Of a stretch of 64,000 nt of DNA, positions 8,742 through 18,651 are shown in pieces. The notes under the pieces were generated by a model. That model worked only from the letters and a program-made list of their open reading frames with translations, was not told where the DNA came from and searched no databases. The DNA lies in the NCBI RefSeq assembly GCF_003105155.1, contig NZ_QETK01000011.1:92956-156955 (forward strand). Reading direction: 5' to 3'. Position 1 is the first letter of the stretch. Each line of letters opens with the position of its first letter. A program made the position numbers and the translations under genes. The DNA comes from Pseudomonas sp. SDI. Its GTDB lineage: Bacteria > Pseudomonadota > Gammaproteobacteria > Pseudomonadales > Pseudomonadaceae.

Positions 8742-10313
8742 GTGCGTATTTCCACTTCCCAGTATTACGAGTCCAGCGCTGCCAGCTACCAGCGCAACTA
8801 CAGCAACCTGGTCAAGACCAGTGAAGAAGCCACCGACTATGTGCGCGTGCGCACCGCCGCCGACGACCCGGTCGGTGCCGCGCGGCTGTTGCAGCTCGAC
8901 CAGCAAAGCTCGATGCTGGCCCAGTTCAAGACCAATGCCAACACCGTCAAGAACGCCCTGGGGCAATCCGAGTCGGTGCTCAACGCGATCAACAACGTAT
9001 TGCAGCGGGTTAACGAACTGGCGCTGGGTGCAGGCAACGCCGGCTATACCGACGCCGAGCGCAAGGCCAACGCCACCGAGCTGGGCCAGCTCGAAGAGCA
9101 GCTGCTGAGCCTGATGAACAGCCGCGACGAAAGCGGTCAGTACATGTTTGCCGGTTCCAAGAGCGACACCCAGCCGTTCGTGCGTAACAGCGATGGCTCG
9201 TTCAGCTACCAGGGCGACCAGACCACGCTGCAACTGCAGGTCGGCGACATGCTCACCATGGCCAGCAACGACAGCGGCTTCAGCGCCTTCCAGCAGGCCT
9301 TGAACACCAGCCGTTCGCAAACCTCGCAGATCAGCGGGCCAACCCCGGACACCGGCATGGTCAACCTGTCCAACGGCCAGGTCTCGGAGAGCGTCAATTA
9401 CAACGACCGTTTCCGCAGCGGCGAGCCGTACACCGTGCAGATGGTCAGCGACACCCAGTTCAAGATCGTCGACAAGGACGGTAACGATCGCACCAGCGAG
9501 GCGACCGGCAACGGCACGTTCAACCCGAACACCGCGGGTGGCTCGATGGTGACCTTCCGTGGCGTCGACCTGCGGCTGAACATCAACCGCAAGGAAGGCG
9601 ACGACGTCACCACCATCAACCAGTACAGCTTCAAGCTGGAGAGCAAGCCGGACACCATCAGCGGCAGCCGCAGCCCAGGCAATACCTCGCTGTCGCAGGT
9701 TACCGGGGCTACCGTGACTGACGCTGGCAAGTACAACGCGATGTTCCCGGGCGGTGGTGCGGTGGTCAAGTTCACTACCGGCGGCAACTATGAGCTGTAT
9801 GCGCAGCCGATGACCGCCGACAGCCGTCCAGTGGCCACTGGTGCGCTCAGCGGTTCGACCATCACGGCCGCTGGCGTCGAGTTCACCTTCAGCAACCCGC
9901 CGCTGCCAACCGACGGCGATCAGTTCGCGGTGCAGGTCAACAAGCATCAGACCCAGAACCCGCTGGACACCATTGCGCAACTGCGCAAAGCGCTGGAGCG
10001 GCCGATCGATGGTAGCGAGGCGGCGCAGCAGCAGTTGCGCGCGGACCTGGATTCGGCCATCGCCAACATTTCCAGTGGCATGAAACAGGTCGGCACCACC
10101 GTCACCTCGATCGGTGCGCGCGGCAAGGCGCTGGAAGTGCAGGAGGCGACCAACGAAAGCCTGGGCATCGCCAACGCCAACACCGCCGCCTCGATCAGGG
10201 ATTCGGACCCGGCCGAAGTGGCCGTGCGCCTGACCCTGCAGCAAGCCATGCTGCAGGCCTCGCAACTGACCTTCAGCAAGGTCAGTCAGCTTAGCCTGTT
10301 CAACCGCCTCTGA
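8742..10313 (+). CDS. flgL: Hook-filament junction protein FlgL (HAP3)
   Basis: Second junction protein, connecting FlgK to the filament. GTG start with AAGGAG at 8727-8732. The 523-residue length is longer than the enteric protein of about 317 residues, because pseudomonad FlgL has an enlarged central surface domain (about residues 150-420). The flagellin-like N terminus (MRISTSQYYESSAASYQRN) and C terminus (LTLQQAMLQASQLTFSKV) are intact. It closes the flgF operon before the glycosylation island. Confidence 0.95.
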   Translation: MRISTSQYYESSAASYQRNYSNLVKTSEEATDYVRVRTAADDPVGAARLLQLDQQSSMLAQFKTNANTVKNALGQSESVLNAINNVLQRVNELALGAGNAGYTDAERKANATELGQLEEQLLSLMNSRDESGQYMFAGSKSDTQPFVRNSDGSFSYQGDQTTLQLQVGDMLTMASNDSGFSAFQQALNTSRSQTSQISGPTPDTGMVNLSNGQVSESVNYNDRFRSGEPYTVQMVSDTQFKIVDKDGNDRTSEATGNGTFNPNTAGGSMVTFRGVDLRLNINRKEGDDVTTINQYSFKLESKPDTISGSRSPGNTSLSQVTGATVTDAGKYNAMFPGGGAVVKFTTGGNYELYAQPMTADSRPVATGALSGSTITAAGVEFTFSNPPLPTDGDQFAVQVNKHQTQNPLDTIAQLRKALERPIDGSEAAQQQLRADLDSAIANISSGMKQVGTTVTSIGARGKALEVQEATNESLGIANANTAASIRDSDPAEVAVRLTLQQAMLQASQLTFSKVSQLSLFNRL

Positions 10314-10330
10314 TGGCCCTTCGCGCCGTT

Positions 10331-10357
10331 GCCGCCAGCCCGTCCGGGTTTGGCGGC
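10331..10357 (+). terminator. Hairpin after flgL
   Basis: GCCGCCA pairs with TGGCGGC and the inner bases GCCCG/CGGGT extend the stem. A short T-run (AGTTTTC) follows about ten bases later. Probable weak terminator separating flgL from the glycosylation genes. Confidence 0.4.
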
Positions 10358-10431
10358 GCGGCGAGCAGTTTTCCCTACGGTCCTGACTGCTGCGCGCCTT
10401 GCGCGGCGGTCGCCGGTCGAGAGTTATCCCC

Positions 10432-13400
10432 GTGAACCCAGCGCCTCTTGTCAGTCTCGTCATCCCTGCTTGCAACCCTCGCTTCTTCCGCGCCGCACTG
10501 GTCAGTGCCCTGGCGCAGAACTACGATCCGCTCGAGATCATCGTTTGCGACGACAGCCGCGACGGGCAGATCGAAGCGCTGGTCAACGAACTGGCCGTGC
10601 AGGCGCGCTGCCCGCTGTATTACTACCGTAACCCGCAACCGCTGGGTTTTAGCGGCAACCTGTTGCGTGGCCTGGAAGAGGCCCAGGGCGAGTACGTCAA
10701 GTTTCTCTGCGACGACGACCGTTTGCTGGCCGACTGTGTCAGCCGCCAGGTGCAGCTGTTCCAGGCGCATGCCGATGTCAGCCTGGTCGGTTGTCGGCGC
10801 CACCTGATCGATGCCGAGGATCACATTCTGCCGCAGCGCCTGGAGAACAGCTCGTTCACCTTTGGCGACACGCTGTTCAACGGCGACGACCTGCTGGATT
10901 TCTTCGAGACCCGCCAGTTGAACTTCATTGGCGGCCTGAGCGGGGTGCTGTTGCGCGCCAGCGATCTGCGCGAGCTGCTGCCGGCGTTGGCCCAGGTCGG
11001 GCAGGGCTTCGTCGCCATGCTCGACTTCGTCCTGTTCGTCTGCCTGCTGCGCCGTGGTCACCTGCTGGTGACCGCGCAAGTGCTGTGCATGGAGCGCCTG
11101 CACCCTGCGCAGTTGCGGCGCCAGCCGGAAGTGCAGGCGGTGGCGCCGGGCGAGGCGCAGTGGCTGCGCGAGATGTTCGCCGCGCGCACGGGCGAGCGCG
11201 ACGCGTTCTCCGGCTGGGTGCGTATCCAGATCTTCCAGCCCGATGCCGGGCCGGTCGAGCGGGTCTGGGAGAACCTGTTCCTAGTGCACGTACTGCGCGG
11301 CCTGCAGGCTATCCAGGAATCCAAGGTGGGCAGTCACAGCGACAGTTTCGCCGAGCTGTACCGGCAATGGCTGGCCTGCCGCCAGGACCCGTTGGTACTG
11401 GCCCGGTTGATGCGCCTGAGCCAGCATTGGGCCTGGCGCCCGCGCATCGTGCCGGTGGTGATTGATCGCGACGGCGACAGCGAAGCGCTGCAACTGACCC
11501 TCGACAGCCTGGCCGGGCAAAGCTATCCGGCCGAGTCCATTCGGGTACTGTCCACTGCGCGCCTGCCGTCGAGCCTCGATGGCCGCTTGCAGGTGCAGGC
11601 GTTGCAGGCCGACTGGGGCCAGCAACTCAACGAGGTGGTGCAGCAACTGGACGGCGACTGGTTCTACCTGTTGCGTGCCGGCGACCGCCTTGGCGCGTTC
11701 AGCCTGATGTTGCTGGCCGAGCGCATTGTCAGCCTTCCGGCGATGGCCTGCTGCTACGGCGACGAGGGTGGGCTGCTCGACGGCGAGTCGGTGGAGCCGG
11801 TGTTCAAGCCTGATTTCAACCTCGACCTGCTACGTGGCTACCCCTACACCGGGCGGGTACTGGCCTTCTCCCGCGAGCGCTGCCTCGCGCTCGGCGGGCT
11901 GAGTGCCGGCTATCAGGAGCTGGCGCCGCACGACCTGATCTGGCGACTGCTGGAGCGCGACGGCCCGCAGGCCATCGAGCATATTCCCGAAGTGCTGGTG
12001 GAGTCGTCCTGCACCTTTGCCGCCTGGCTGTCGTCGGCGGCGGTGTGCGAGGACAACCCGCGCCTGCTCGATGCGCACCTGCAGCGCCTGGGGGTGAACT
12101 ATCGCCTGGATAACCATGGGGGGCCGATCAACCGCGTGCGCTACCTGCATGCCAGCCAGCCGCTGGTCAGCGTAGTGATTGCTGTCCAGGATCAACTGCC
12201 GGTGCTGGAGCGGTGCCTGGAAGCGCTGCTGGAAAAGACCGCCTACCCGCATTACGAAGTGCTGGTGGTGGACAACGCCAGCCAAGGGGAGGCGGCCCGT
12301 GCCTGGGTGGCGGCGATGCAGCAGCTGAGCAGCGACAAGCTGCGGGTGCTGAGCCTGGCGCAGGAAACCAGTTTCGCTGCGATCCAGAACGAAGCGGCGC
12401 GGCATGCCCAGGGCGATTACCTGCTGATGCTCAACCCGGCCACCGTGGTCACCGAGGCGGAGTGGCTGGACGCCATGCTCAGTCAGGCGCAGCGGCCGGA
12501 AGTCGGCATCGTCGGCGCCAAGCTGTACAACGCCGAGGGGTTGGTGGTGCATGCCGGTGGTGTGCTCGGCCTGCGCGGGGCGGTCGGCTCGCCGTTCGTC
12601 GGCGAAGCGCTGGAGGCGGGTGGCTACATGCAGCGCCTGCAAGTGGCGCAGAACTATTCGGTGGTCGGTGCCGACTGCATGCTGGTGCGCAAGCAGGTGT
12701 TCCTCGACCTTGGCGGGCTGAACGATAGCGTCTACAGCCTGGCTTTCAGCGATGTCGACCTTGGTCTGCGCCTGCGTGACGCCGGCTACCTGGTGGTCTG
12801 GACGCCCGAGGCGCGGATGGTGCTCGACAGCCAGCCCGGGCGCGCCGTCGATGCGCAGGAGGAGGCCGAGCGCCAGGGCCGCTTGGCCGAGCAGCATGAA
12901 ACCTTCTTCAAGACCTGGATGCCGGTGGTCGCCCGCGACCCGGCGTACAACATCAACCTGGCACTGAACGGTTCGAGCTTCTGCCTCGACCCTGGCCTGA
13001 AGGCTGGCTGGAAACCCTTTGTCGGGCGCTCGCTGCCGCATGTGCTGGCCCTGCCGATGAACAAGACCGCGGTCGGCCATTATCGGGTGATCCAGCCGCT
13101 GGTCGAGCTGGAGGCCGCCGGCTGGGTAACCGAGCAGCAGTTCTTCGAGATCCCCACCAGCGTCGAGCTGGAGCGTTCGTCGCCGGACGTGGTGGTGCTG
13201 CAGGGTCGCTACACCGAAGGCTTCGTCAAGGAAATCGAGCGACTCAAGACCTACTCCAAGGGTTTCTGCATCTACGAGCTGGACGACTATGTGATCAAGG
13301 TGCCGAAGAAGAACGGCCACCTCAAACACACCCCGCGTGACCTCGAAGGCTCGCTGCGCCGCGGTATCGCGCGCTGCGACCGCCTGGTGGTGTCGACCCA

Positions 13401-14019
13401 GCCGCTGGCCGATGCCCTGGCCGACACCCACCACGACATCCGCGTGGTGCCGAACATGCTCGCCGAGCGTCTCTGGACCCACCTGCGCAGCCAGCGCCGC
13501 ACCTCGCGCAAGCCGCGCATCGGTTGGGGGGGCGGCACCAGCCACACCGGCGACCTAGAGGTGATCGCCGAGGTGGTCAAGACCCTGGCGCATGAGGTGG
13601 AGTGGGTGTTCTTCGGCATGTGCCCGCCGGAGCTGCGGCCGTACCTGCACGAGTTCCATCCGCCGGTGGCGCTGGAGCTGTACCCGGCCAAGCTTGCCAG
13701 CCTCAACCTCGATCTGGCCCTGGCGCCGCTGGAGTACCACATCTTCAACGACTGCAAGAGCAACCTGCGCTTGCTCGAGTACGGCGCCTGCGGCTACCCG
13801 GTGATCGTCACCGACACCGCAGCGTACCGTGGCTACCTGCCGTGCACGCGGATCAAGCGCAACACCACCGAGGAATGGCTGGAGGCGATCCGCATGCACC
13901 TGGCCGACCCCGATGCCAGTTACCGCATGGGCGATCGTCTGCGCGAGGAAGTGCTGCGCGACTACGTGCTGCGCGCCGACAACTGCCAGCACTGGTACAC
14001 CGGCTGGATGCCTGACTGA
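10432..14019 (+). CDS. Multi-module glycosyltransferase, flagellin glycosylation (FgtA/Fgt1-like)
   Basis: A 1195-residue cytoplasmic transferase right after flgL, the place where pseudomonads carry flagellin glycosyltransferase genes. Module 1 (about 1-250) is a GT2 fold starting LVSLVIPACNPRFFR with acidic motif FLCDDDRLL. Module 2 (about 340-560) is a degenerate GT2 region. Module 3 (about 570-850) is GT2-like (LVSVVIAVQDQLPVLERCL) but has LNPATVV where NPDT or a DxD is usual, so it may have lost metal binding. The C-terminal part (about 856-1195) is a GT-B, GT4-like domain with IGWGGGTSHTGDLEVI and the SNLRLLEYGACGYPVIV motif. The GTG start gives MNPAPLVSLVIP; an upstream TTG at 10399 is less likely. 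Acceptor flagellin is an inference from context. Confidence 0.85.
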   Translation: MNPAPLVSLVIPACNPRFFRAALVSALAQNYDPLEIIVCDDSRDGQIEALVNELAVQARCPLYYYRNPQPLGFSGNLLRGLEEAQGEYVKFLCDDDRLLADCVSRQVQLFQAHADVSLVGCRRHLIDAEDHILPQRLENSSFTFGDTLFNGDDLLDFFETRQLNFIGGLSGVLLRASDLRELLPALAQVGQGFVAMLDFVLFVCLLRRGHLLVTAQVLCMERLHPAQLRRQPEVQAVAPGEAQWLREMFAARTGERDAFSGWVRIQIFQPDAGPVERVWENLFLVHVLRGLQAIQESKVGSHSDSFAELYRQWLACRQDPLVLARLMRLSQHWAWRPRIVPVVIDRDGDSEALQLTLDSLAGQSYPAESIRVLSTARLPSSLDGRLQVQALQADWGQQLNEVVQQLDGDWFYLLRAGDRLGAFSLMLLAERIVSLPAMACCYGDEGGLLDGESVEPVFKPDFNLDLLRGYPYTGRVLAFSRERCLALGGLSAGYQELAPHDLIWRLLERDGPQAIEHIPEVLVESSCTFAAWLSSAAVCEDNPRLLDAHLQRLGVNYRLDNHGGPINRVRYLHASQPLVSVVIAVQDQLPVLERCLEALLEKTAYPHYEVLVVDNASQGEAARAWVAAMQQLSSDKLRVLSLAQETSFAAIQNEAARHAQGDYLLMLNPATVVTEAEWLDAMLSQAQRPEVGIVGAKLYNAEGLVVHAGGVLGLRGAVGSPFVGEALEAGGYMQRLQVAQNYSVVGADCMLVRKQVFLDLGGLNDSVYSLAFSDVDLGLRLRDAGYLVVWTPEARMVLDSQPGRAVDAQEEAERQGRLAEQHETFFKTWMPVVARDPAYNINLALNGSSFCLDPGLKAGWKPFVGRSLPHVLALPMNKTAVGHYRVIQPLVELEAAGWVTEQQFFEIPTSVELERSSPDVVVLQGRYTEGFVKEIERLKTYSKGFCIYELDDYVIKVPKKNGHLKHTPRDLEGSLRRGIARCDRLVVSTQPLADALADTHHDIRVVPNMLAERLWTHLRSQRRTSRKPRIGWGGGTSHTGDLEVIAEVVKTLAHEVEWVFFGMCPPELRPYLHEFHPPVALELYPAKLASLNLDLALAPLEYHIFNDCKSNLRLLEYGACGYPVIVTDTAAYRGYLPCTRIKRNTTEEWLEAIRMHLADPDASYRMGDRLREEVLRDYVLRADNCQHWYTGWMPD

Positions 14020-14045
14020 GGGCGTCAGCCCCGGGGTTGCACGAC

Positions 14046-14076
14046 GCCAGCTCGACGCGTGCGAGCTGGCCCGTTT
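14046..14076 (+). terminator. Hairpin after the first glycosyltransferase
   Basis: GCCAGCTCG (14046-14054) pairs perfectly with CGAGCTGGC (14062-14070), followed by CCGTTT. Another stem (GGCGTC...GACGCC, 14021-14048) overlaps its left arm, so the two would be alternative folds. Likely a transcription end, overlapping the RpoN-like site listed next. Confidence 0.4.
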
Positions 14077-14082
14077 CCTGCT
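14067..14082 (+). promoter_or_regulatory. Possible RpoN promoter before rfbF
   Basis: TGGCCC-GTTTC-CTGCT has the GG and GC doublets at the right ten-base spacing but C for T in the first base of TTGC. It lies 95 bases before the rfbF start. Confidence 0.3.
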
Positions 14083-14101
14083 AGTCCCCTGTCATATCGC
14101 C

Positions 14102-14127
14102 ATAAATCGAGCGCTGTCTCGGTTTAT
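14102..14127 (+). promoter_or_regulatory. Inverted repeat upstream of the CDP-sugar operon
   Basis: ATAAATCGAG and CTCGGTTTAT form a 10-bp arm pair (one T/G) around a CGCTGT spacer, 50 bases before the rfbF ATG. It could be an operator or a 5' leader hairpin; it lacks a T-run. Confidence 0.35.
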
Positions 14128-14176
14128 CCGGCGGGTCTGCTCCCGGCAGGCCCGGTGACGAACAAGAGGGGATGAC

Positions 14177-14950
14177 ATGAAGGCGGTAATTCTGGCCGGC
14201 GGACTGGGCACGCGTATCAGCGAAGAGTCGCATCTCAAGCCCAAGCCGATGATCGAGATCGGTGGAAAGCCAATTCTCTGGCACATCATGAAGCAGTACT
14301 CCGCGCACGGAATCCATGATTTCGTGATTTGCCTTGGCTACAAGGGCTACGCCATCAAGGATTTTTTCGCCAACTACTTCCTGCATACCTCCGACGTCAC
14401 CTTCGACATGTGCAACAATCGCATGGACGTGCACCAGAATTACAGCGAGCCATGGCGAGTGACCCTGGTCGACACGGGTGAAGACACCATGACCGGCGGC
14501 CGTCTGCGCCGTGCCGCGCGCTACCTGGAAGGGGAGCAGGCGTTCTGCTTCACCTATGGCGATGGCGTCTCCGACCTGAACATCGGCGCCCTGGTCGACT
14601 TCCACCTGCAGCACGGCAAGCTGGCCACCGTCACCGCCGTGCAGCCGCCGGGCCGCTATGGTGCCCTGGAGCGCGATGGCGACCGCGTCAGTGGCTTCAT
14701 CGAAAAACCGCGCGGCGATGGCGGCTGGATCAACGGCGGCTTCTTCGTGCTGTCGCCGAAAGTGCTCGGCTACATTGCCGACGACCAGACTTCGTGGGAA
14801 TCCGAGCCGCTCGGCCAGTTGGCCGCCGAGGCGCAGTTGCAGGCGTTCCAGCATGACGGCTTCTGGCACCCGATGGACACCCTGCGCGACAAGAATCACC
14901 TCGAACAGCTGTGGCAGAGTGGGGAGGCCCCATGGAAGCAATGGGCCTGA
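14177..14950 (+). CDS. rfbF: Glucose-1-phosphate cytidylyltransferase
   Basis: Makes CDP-glucose from CTP and glucose-1-phosphate, the first step of the CDP-sugar branch. The 257-residue protein starts [19 protein letters not shown] with the nucleotidyltransferase loop GGLGTR and the [18 protein letters not shown] sugar-phosphate segment, and has the RfbF-specific [11 protein letters not shown] and [10 protein letters not shown] motifs. GAGGGG at 14166-14171 precedes the ATG. Its end overlaps the 4,6-dehydratase gene by 19 bases, so the two are translated together. Confidence 0.93.
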   Translation: MKAVILAGGLGTRISEESHLKPKPMIEIGGKPILWHIMKQYSAHGIHDFVICLGYKGYAIKDFFANYFLHTSDVTFDMCNNRMDVHQNYSEPWRVTLVDTGEDTMTGGRLRRAARYLEGEQAFCFTYGDGVSDLNIGALVDFHLQHGKLATVTAVQPPGRYGALERDGDRVSGFIEKPRGDGGWINGGFFVLSPKVLGYIADDQTSWESEPLGQLAAEAQLQAFQHDGFWHPMDTLRDKNHLEQLWQSGEAPWKQWA

Positions 14951-16014
14951 GCGAGCGTTTCTGGCGTGGCAAGCGGGTGCTGCTGACCGGCCACACCGGC
15001 TTCAAGGGCAGTTGGCTGGCACTGTGGTTGCGCCAGCTTGGCGCCGAGGTGACCGGCTTCGCGCTGGACCCCGGCACCGAGCCGAGCCTGTTCGAACTGG
15101 CCCGTGTCGGCCAGGACCTGAACGACGTGCGCGGCGACCTGCGTGACCTCGGCGCCTTGCTCGGCGTGGTGGCCGACACCCAGCCGGAAATCGTCCTGCA
15201 CCTGGCCGCGCAACCGCTGGTGCGCGAAGCCTACCGCGACCCACTCGGTACGTATTCGAGCAACGTCATGGGCACCCTCAACCTGCTGGAGGCAATCCGC
15301 CAGGTCGGTGGCGTGCGCGCGTGCGTACTGGTGACCACCGACAAGGTCTACGCCAACCAGGAATGGCCATGGCCCTACCGCGAAAACGAGGCGCTGGGCG
15401 GGCATGACCCGTACAGCAGCAGCAAGGCCTGTTGCGAGCTGCTGGCGCAGTCCTATGCGGCGTCGTTCTTCCCGGCGGCGGACTATGCCGAGCACGGTCT
15501 GGCCCTGGCGACCGCGCGGGCCGGCAACGTCCTCGGTGGTGGCGACTTCGCCCCGGAACGATTGATTCCCGATGTGCTCAAGGCCTGGTCGGCCAACGAG
15601 CCGGTGACCCTGCGCTACCCGCAGGCAGTACGCCCCTGGCAGCACGCCCTGGAGCCGCTGGCCGGCTACCTGCAACTGGCCGAGCGGCTGTACCGCGAAG
15701 GCCCGGCCAGTGCCGGCGCGTGGAACTTCGGCCCGGGCGAGGGCGACATGTGCAGCGTCGGCGAAGTGGTCGCGCGCCTCGCCCGGCAGTGGCCGGAAGC
15801 GCCGGGCGTGCGCGTTGAGCCCAGCGAACTGCACGAAGCCGGCCTGCTTCGTCTGGACAGTGCGCGGGCCCGCCAGTTGCTGGGCTGGCGCACGCGCTGG
15901 TCGCTGGCTGAATGCCTGCAACACACCCTTGAGTGGCACCTGGCCTGGAAGCGTGGCGATGACATGCGCGCGATCAGCCTCGATCAATTGAACCTGTATG
16001 CGGAGCTGTCGTGA
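14932..16014 (+). CDS. rfbG: CDP-glucose 4,6-dehydratase
   Basis: Converts CDP-glucose to CDP-4-dehydro-6-deoxy-D-glucose. It is an extended short-chain dehydrogenase of 360 residues, with NAD-binding loop [12 protein letters not shown] (GxxGxxG) and catalytic YSSSK in [13 protein letters not shown], plus the conserved [11 protein letters not shown] and [20 protein letters not shown] at 14921-14927 supports ATG at 14932; ATG at 14941 is an alternative. No rfbH (3-dehydrase) follows, so the pathway does not seem to lead to a 3,6-dideoxyhexose. Confidence 0.93.
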   Translation: MEAMGLSERFWRGKRVLLTGHTGFKGSWLALWLRQLGAEVTGFALDPGTEPSLFELARVGQDLNDVRGDLRDLGALLGVVADTQPEIVLHLAAQPLVREAYRDPLGTYSSNVMGTLNLLEAIRQVGGVRACVLVTTDKVYANQEWPWPYRENEALGGHDPYSSSKACCELLAQSYAASFFPAADYAEHGLALATARAGNVLGGGDFAPERLIPDVLKAWSANEPVTLRYPQAVRPWQHALEPLAGYLQLAERLYREGPASAGAWNFGPGEGDMCSVGEVVARLARQWPEAPGVRVEPSELHEAGLLRLDSARARQLLGWRTRWSLAECLQHTLEWHLAWKRGDDMRAISLDQLNLYAELS

Positions 16015-16571
16015 GCGATCTGCACCTGCATCCGCTGGCTCTGGACGGTCTCTTCAGCGTCGAACACAAGGCGCATGGCGATGCCCGCGGGCGCTTCGCC
16101 CGGCTCTTCTGCGAAGGCAGCCTGGGCGCGCTTGGTGCGCCGTTCCATGTGCGCCAGATCAACCATTCGCACACTGTCGGCGAGGGCAGTGTGCGCGGGC
16201 TGCACTACCAACTCGGCGCGCAGCCCGAGGCCAAGCTGATCACCTGCCTGCGCGGTGACGTCTGGGACGTGGCGGTGGACCTGCGTGCAGGGTCGCCGAC
16301 CTTCCTGCACTGGCATGCCGAGCACCTGCGCGCCGGCGATGGCCGTAGCCTGTTGATCCCGGCCGGCTTCGCCCACGGCTTCCAGGTGCTCAGTGCCGAA
16401 GCCGAGCTGCTTTACCTGCACAGTGCCGACTACGCGCCGGGTGTCGAGGCCGGGCTGTCGGTGCACGATCCGCGCCTGGCGATCCGCTGGCCGCTAGCTG
16501 TCAAGAATCTGTCGGCCCGGGATGCAGGCCATCCCTGGCTGGACCCACATTTCACCGGAGTGCACCCATGA
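16011..16571 (+). CDS. dTDP-4-dehydrorhamnose 3,5-epimerase family protein (cupin epimerase)
   Basis: A 186-residue RmlC-like cupin. It has the RGLHYQ motif with the family's catalytic histidine, WDVAVDLRAGSPTF with the paired aspartate, and IPAGFAHGFQVLS. GTG start overlapping the dehydratase stop by four bases. Given its neighbours the substrate is probably the CDP-4-keto-6-deoxyglucose made upstream rather than a dTDP sugar, and the epimerised carbon (C3, C5 or both) cannot be read from sequence. Confidence 0.85.
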   Translation: MSDLHLHPLALDGLFSVEHKAHGDARGRFARLFCEGSLGALGAPFHVRQINHSHTVGEGSVRGLHYQLGAQPEAKLITCLRGDVWDVAVDLRAGSPTFLHWHAEHLRAGDGRSLLIPAGFAHGFQVLSAEAELLYLHSADYAPGVEAGLSVHDPRLAIRWPLAVKNLSARDAGHPWLDPHFTGVHP

Positions 16572-17791
16572 ATTGCCGTGGCTGTGGTACGCGCCTGAGT
16601 CTGCCGTTGATCGACCTGGGTACAGCGCCACCTTCCAATGCCTACCTGCGCGAAGCGCAACTGGCCGAGGCCGAGGCCTGGGTGCCGCTGAAGGTCGCCG
16701 TGTGCCAGCAGTGCTGGCTGGTGCAGACCGAGGACTACACCCGCGCCGATGCACTGTTCGACGCCGATTACGCTTACTTCAGTTCCTACTCGTCGTCCTG
16801 GCTGGCGCATGCCCAGGCCTATGTGGGCGAGATGGTCGAGCGCTTTGCCTTGAATGCCGACAGCCGCGTGGTGGAAATCGCCGCCAACGACGGCTACCTG
16901 TTGCAGTACGTGGCGGCGCGCGGCATTCCCTGCCTGGGCGTCGAGCCGACCCGCAGTACCGCTGCCGCCGCGCGCGACAAGGGCCTGGAGATTCGCGAAG
17001 TGTTCTTCGGCGAGCACAGCGCCCAGGCGCTGGTCGAGGAGGGCTGGGCGGCCGACCTGATGGCGGCGAACAACGTGCTGGCGCATGTGCCGGACATCAA
17101 CGACTTCCTGCGCGGCTTTGCCACGCTGCTCAAGCCGAGCGGGGTGGCTACCTTCGAGTTCCCGCACCTGCTGTGCCTGATAGCCGAACACCAGTTCGAC
17201 ACGCTGTACCACGAACATTATTCGTACCTGTCGTTGACGGCCGTGAACATCCTCTGTGCGCGCAACGGCCTGGAAATCTTCGATGTGCAGGAACTGCCGA
17301 CCCACGGCGGTTCGTTGCGCGTGCTGGTGCAGCGCAGCGGTGGCGCGCAGCCGATCGACGCCGCGGTGCAGCGCCTGCTTGGTATCGAGCGCCAGGTCGG
17401 GGTTGCGACGCCGGGCTTCTACAGCACCCTGGCGCCGGCCGCCGAGCGCATCAAGCATCAGTTGTTGCGTTTCCTGTTGCAGGCCAAGGCCGAAGGCAAG
17501 CGTGTGGTTGGTTATGGGGCGGCGGCCAAGGGCAATACCTTGCTCAACTACGCCGGGGTCAAAGCCGACCTGCTGGCCTGGGTCGCCGATGCCAACCCGC
17601 ACAAGCAGGGCAAGTACCTGCCGGGCAGCCGGATCCCGGTGGTTGCCCCCGAGCGCCTGGCGCTGGAGCAACCGGACTACGTGCTGGTGCTGCCGTGGAA
17701 CCTGCTCAAGGAAGTCGGCGAGCAGCAGGCGCAGGTGCGTGAGTGGGGCGGGCGCTTGGTGATCGCCGTGCCGGAACTGACCGTCCTGTGA
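16568..17791 (+). CDS. NDP-hexose C-methyltransferase (TylCIII-like)
   Basis: A 407-residue SAM-dependent methyltransferase of the family that adds a methyl branch to 4-ketohexoses. Domain order: N-terminal zinc site with two CxxC pairs (CRGCG at the start and CQQC near residue 40); SAM-binding Rossmann fold (VVEIAANDGYLLQYV, VLAHVPDI); then the C-terminal family domain with HGGSLRVLVQ and GYGAAAKGNTLLNYA. It overlaps the epimerase gene by four bases and the reductase gene by four. In mycarose synthesis the equivalent enzyme methylates C3, so a 3-C-methyl-6-deoxyhexose is inferred. Confidence 0.85.
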   Translation: MNCRGCGTRLSLPLIDLGTAPPSNAYLREAQLAEAEAWVPLKVAVCQQCWLVQTEDYTRADALFDADYAYFSSYSSSWLAHAQAYVGEMVERFALNADSRVVEIAANDGYLLQYVAARGIPCLGVEPTRSTAAAARDKGLEIREVFFGEHSAQALVEEGWAADLMAANNVLAHVPDINDFLRGFATLLKPSGVATFEFPHLLCLIAEHQFDTLYHEHYSYLSLTAVNILCARNGLEIFDVQELPTHGGSLRVLVQRSGGAQPIDAAVQRLLGIERQVGVATPGFYSTLAPAAERIKHQLLRFLLQAKAEGKRVVGYGAAAKGNTLLNYAGVKADLLAWVADANPHKQGKYLPGSRIPVVAPERLALEQPDYVLVLPWNLLKEVGEQQAQVREWGGRLVIAVPELTVL

Positions 17792-18651
17792 GGGTGCGCA
17801 AAGTAGTGGTCACCGGTGCCAGCGGCTTCGTTGGCAGCCATGTGGTGGACGCCTTGTTGGCCCGTGGCTGCGAGGTGCGCGCCGTGGCCCGGCGCCTGGC
17901 ACCGGCCCAGGCTCAGGGCTGGTTCGAACGGGTCGAGTTCGTCGCTGCCGATATCCACGACCCGCAGTTGGACGTCGGCGCCTTGTGCGACGGCGCCGAC
18001 GCGCTGGTGCACCTGGCCTGGCCGGGCTTGCCGAACTACCGCGGGCTGTTCCATCTGGAACACAACCTGATGGCCGACTACGCCTTCATCAAGCGCGCGG
18101 TCGAAGCCGGGGTCGCGCGGGTGCAGGTCAGCGGCACCTGCCTGGAGTACGGCCAGCACAGTGGTGCGCTGAGCGAAACCCTGAGCTGCCAGCCGGATAC
18201 GCCGTACGGCCTGGCCAAGCACAGTCTGCACCTGTTCCTGGAAACCTTGCGCGAGCAAATGCCGTTCGCCCTGCAATGGGTGCGGCTGTTCTACCTGCAT
18301 GGCCGCGGGCAGAACCCGAGCAGCCTGCTGGCCGCCCTCGATCGGGCGATCGACAGCGGCCAGACGCGGTTCGACATGTCCGGCGGCGAGCAACTGCGCG
18401 ACTTCCTGCCGATAGAGCGTGCTGCCGGCTACCTGGCCAACCTGCTCCAGCACGACTTCAGCGGCACCGTGAACTGCTGCAGCGGCCAGCCAGTGTCGGT
18501 GCGCCGGCTGGTCGAGGCGCATTGTGCGGCGCGTGGCGTCGAGATGGCCCTGAACCTCGGCCACTACCCTTATCCAACCTACGAACCCATGGCCTTCTGG
18601 GGCGATGCCAGCCGTTTGCAGGCCTTGCTGGGAGCAGAACATGAAGCATGA
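17788..18651 (+). CDS. NAD(P)-dependent sugar epimerase/reductase (extended SDR)
   Basis: A 287-residue SDR with nucleotide loop TGASGFVGSH and catalytic YGLAK in TPYGLAKHSL, likely to reduce the 4-keto group and finish the CDP-sugar. The GTG at 17788 overlaps the preceding stop (GTGA); a GTG two codons later is also possible. The HDFSGTVNCCSGQPVSVRRL tail is the usual SDR sugar-binding segment. Whether it acts as a 4-reductase or an epimerase is inferred from context only. Confidence 0.8.
   Translation: MRVRKVVVTGASGFVGSHVVDALLARGCEVRAVARRLAPAQAQGWFERVEFVAADIHDPQLDVGALCDGADALVHLAWPGLPNYRGLFHLEHNLMADYAFIKRAVEAGVARVQVSGTCLEYGQHSGALSETLSCQPDTPYGLAKHSLHLFLETLREQMPFALQWVRLFYLHGRGQNPSSLLAALDRAIDSGQTRFDMSGGEQLRDFLPIERAAGYLANLLQHDFSGTVNCCSGQPVSVRRLVEAHCAARGVEMALNLGHYPYPTYEPMAFWGDASRLQALLGAEHEA

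Noticed and set aside
6470..8755. Long minus-strand open frames (for example 761 codons antisense to flgK, 692 codons antisense to flhA at 54750-56828)
   Set aside because: They mirror well-recognised plus-strand genes in GC-rich sequence, have no family features, and arise from third-position GC bias.
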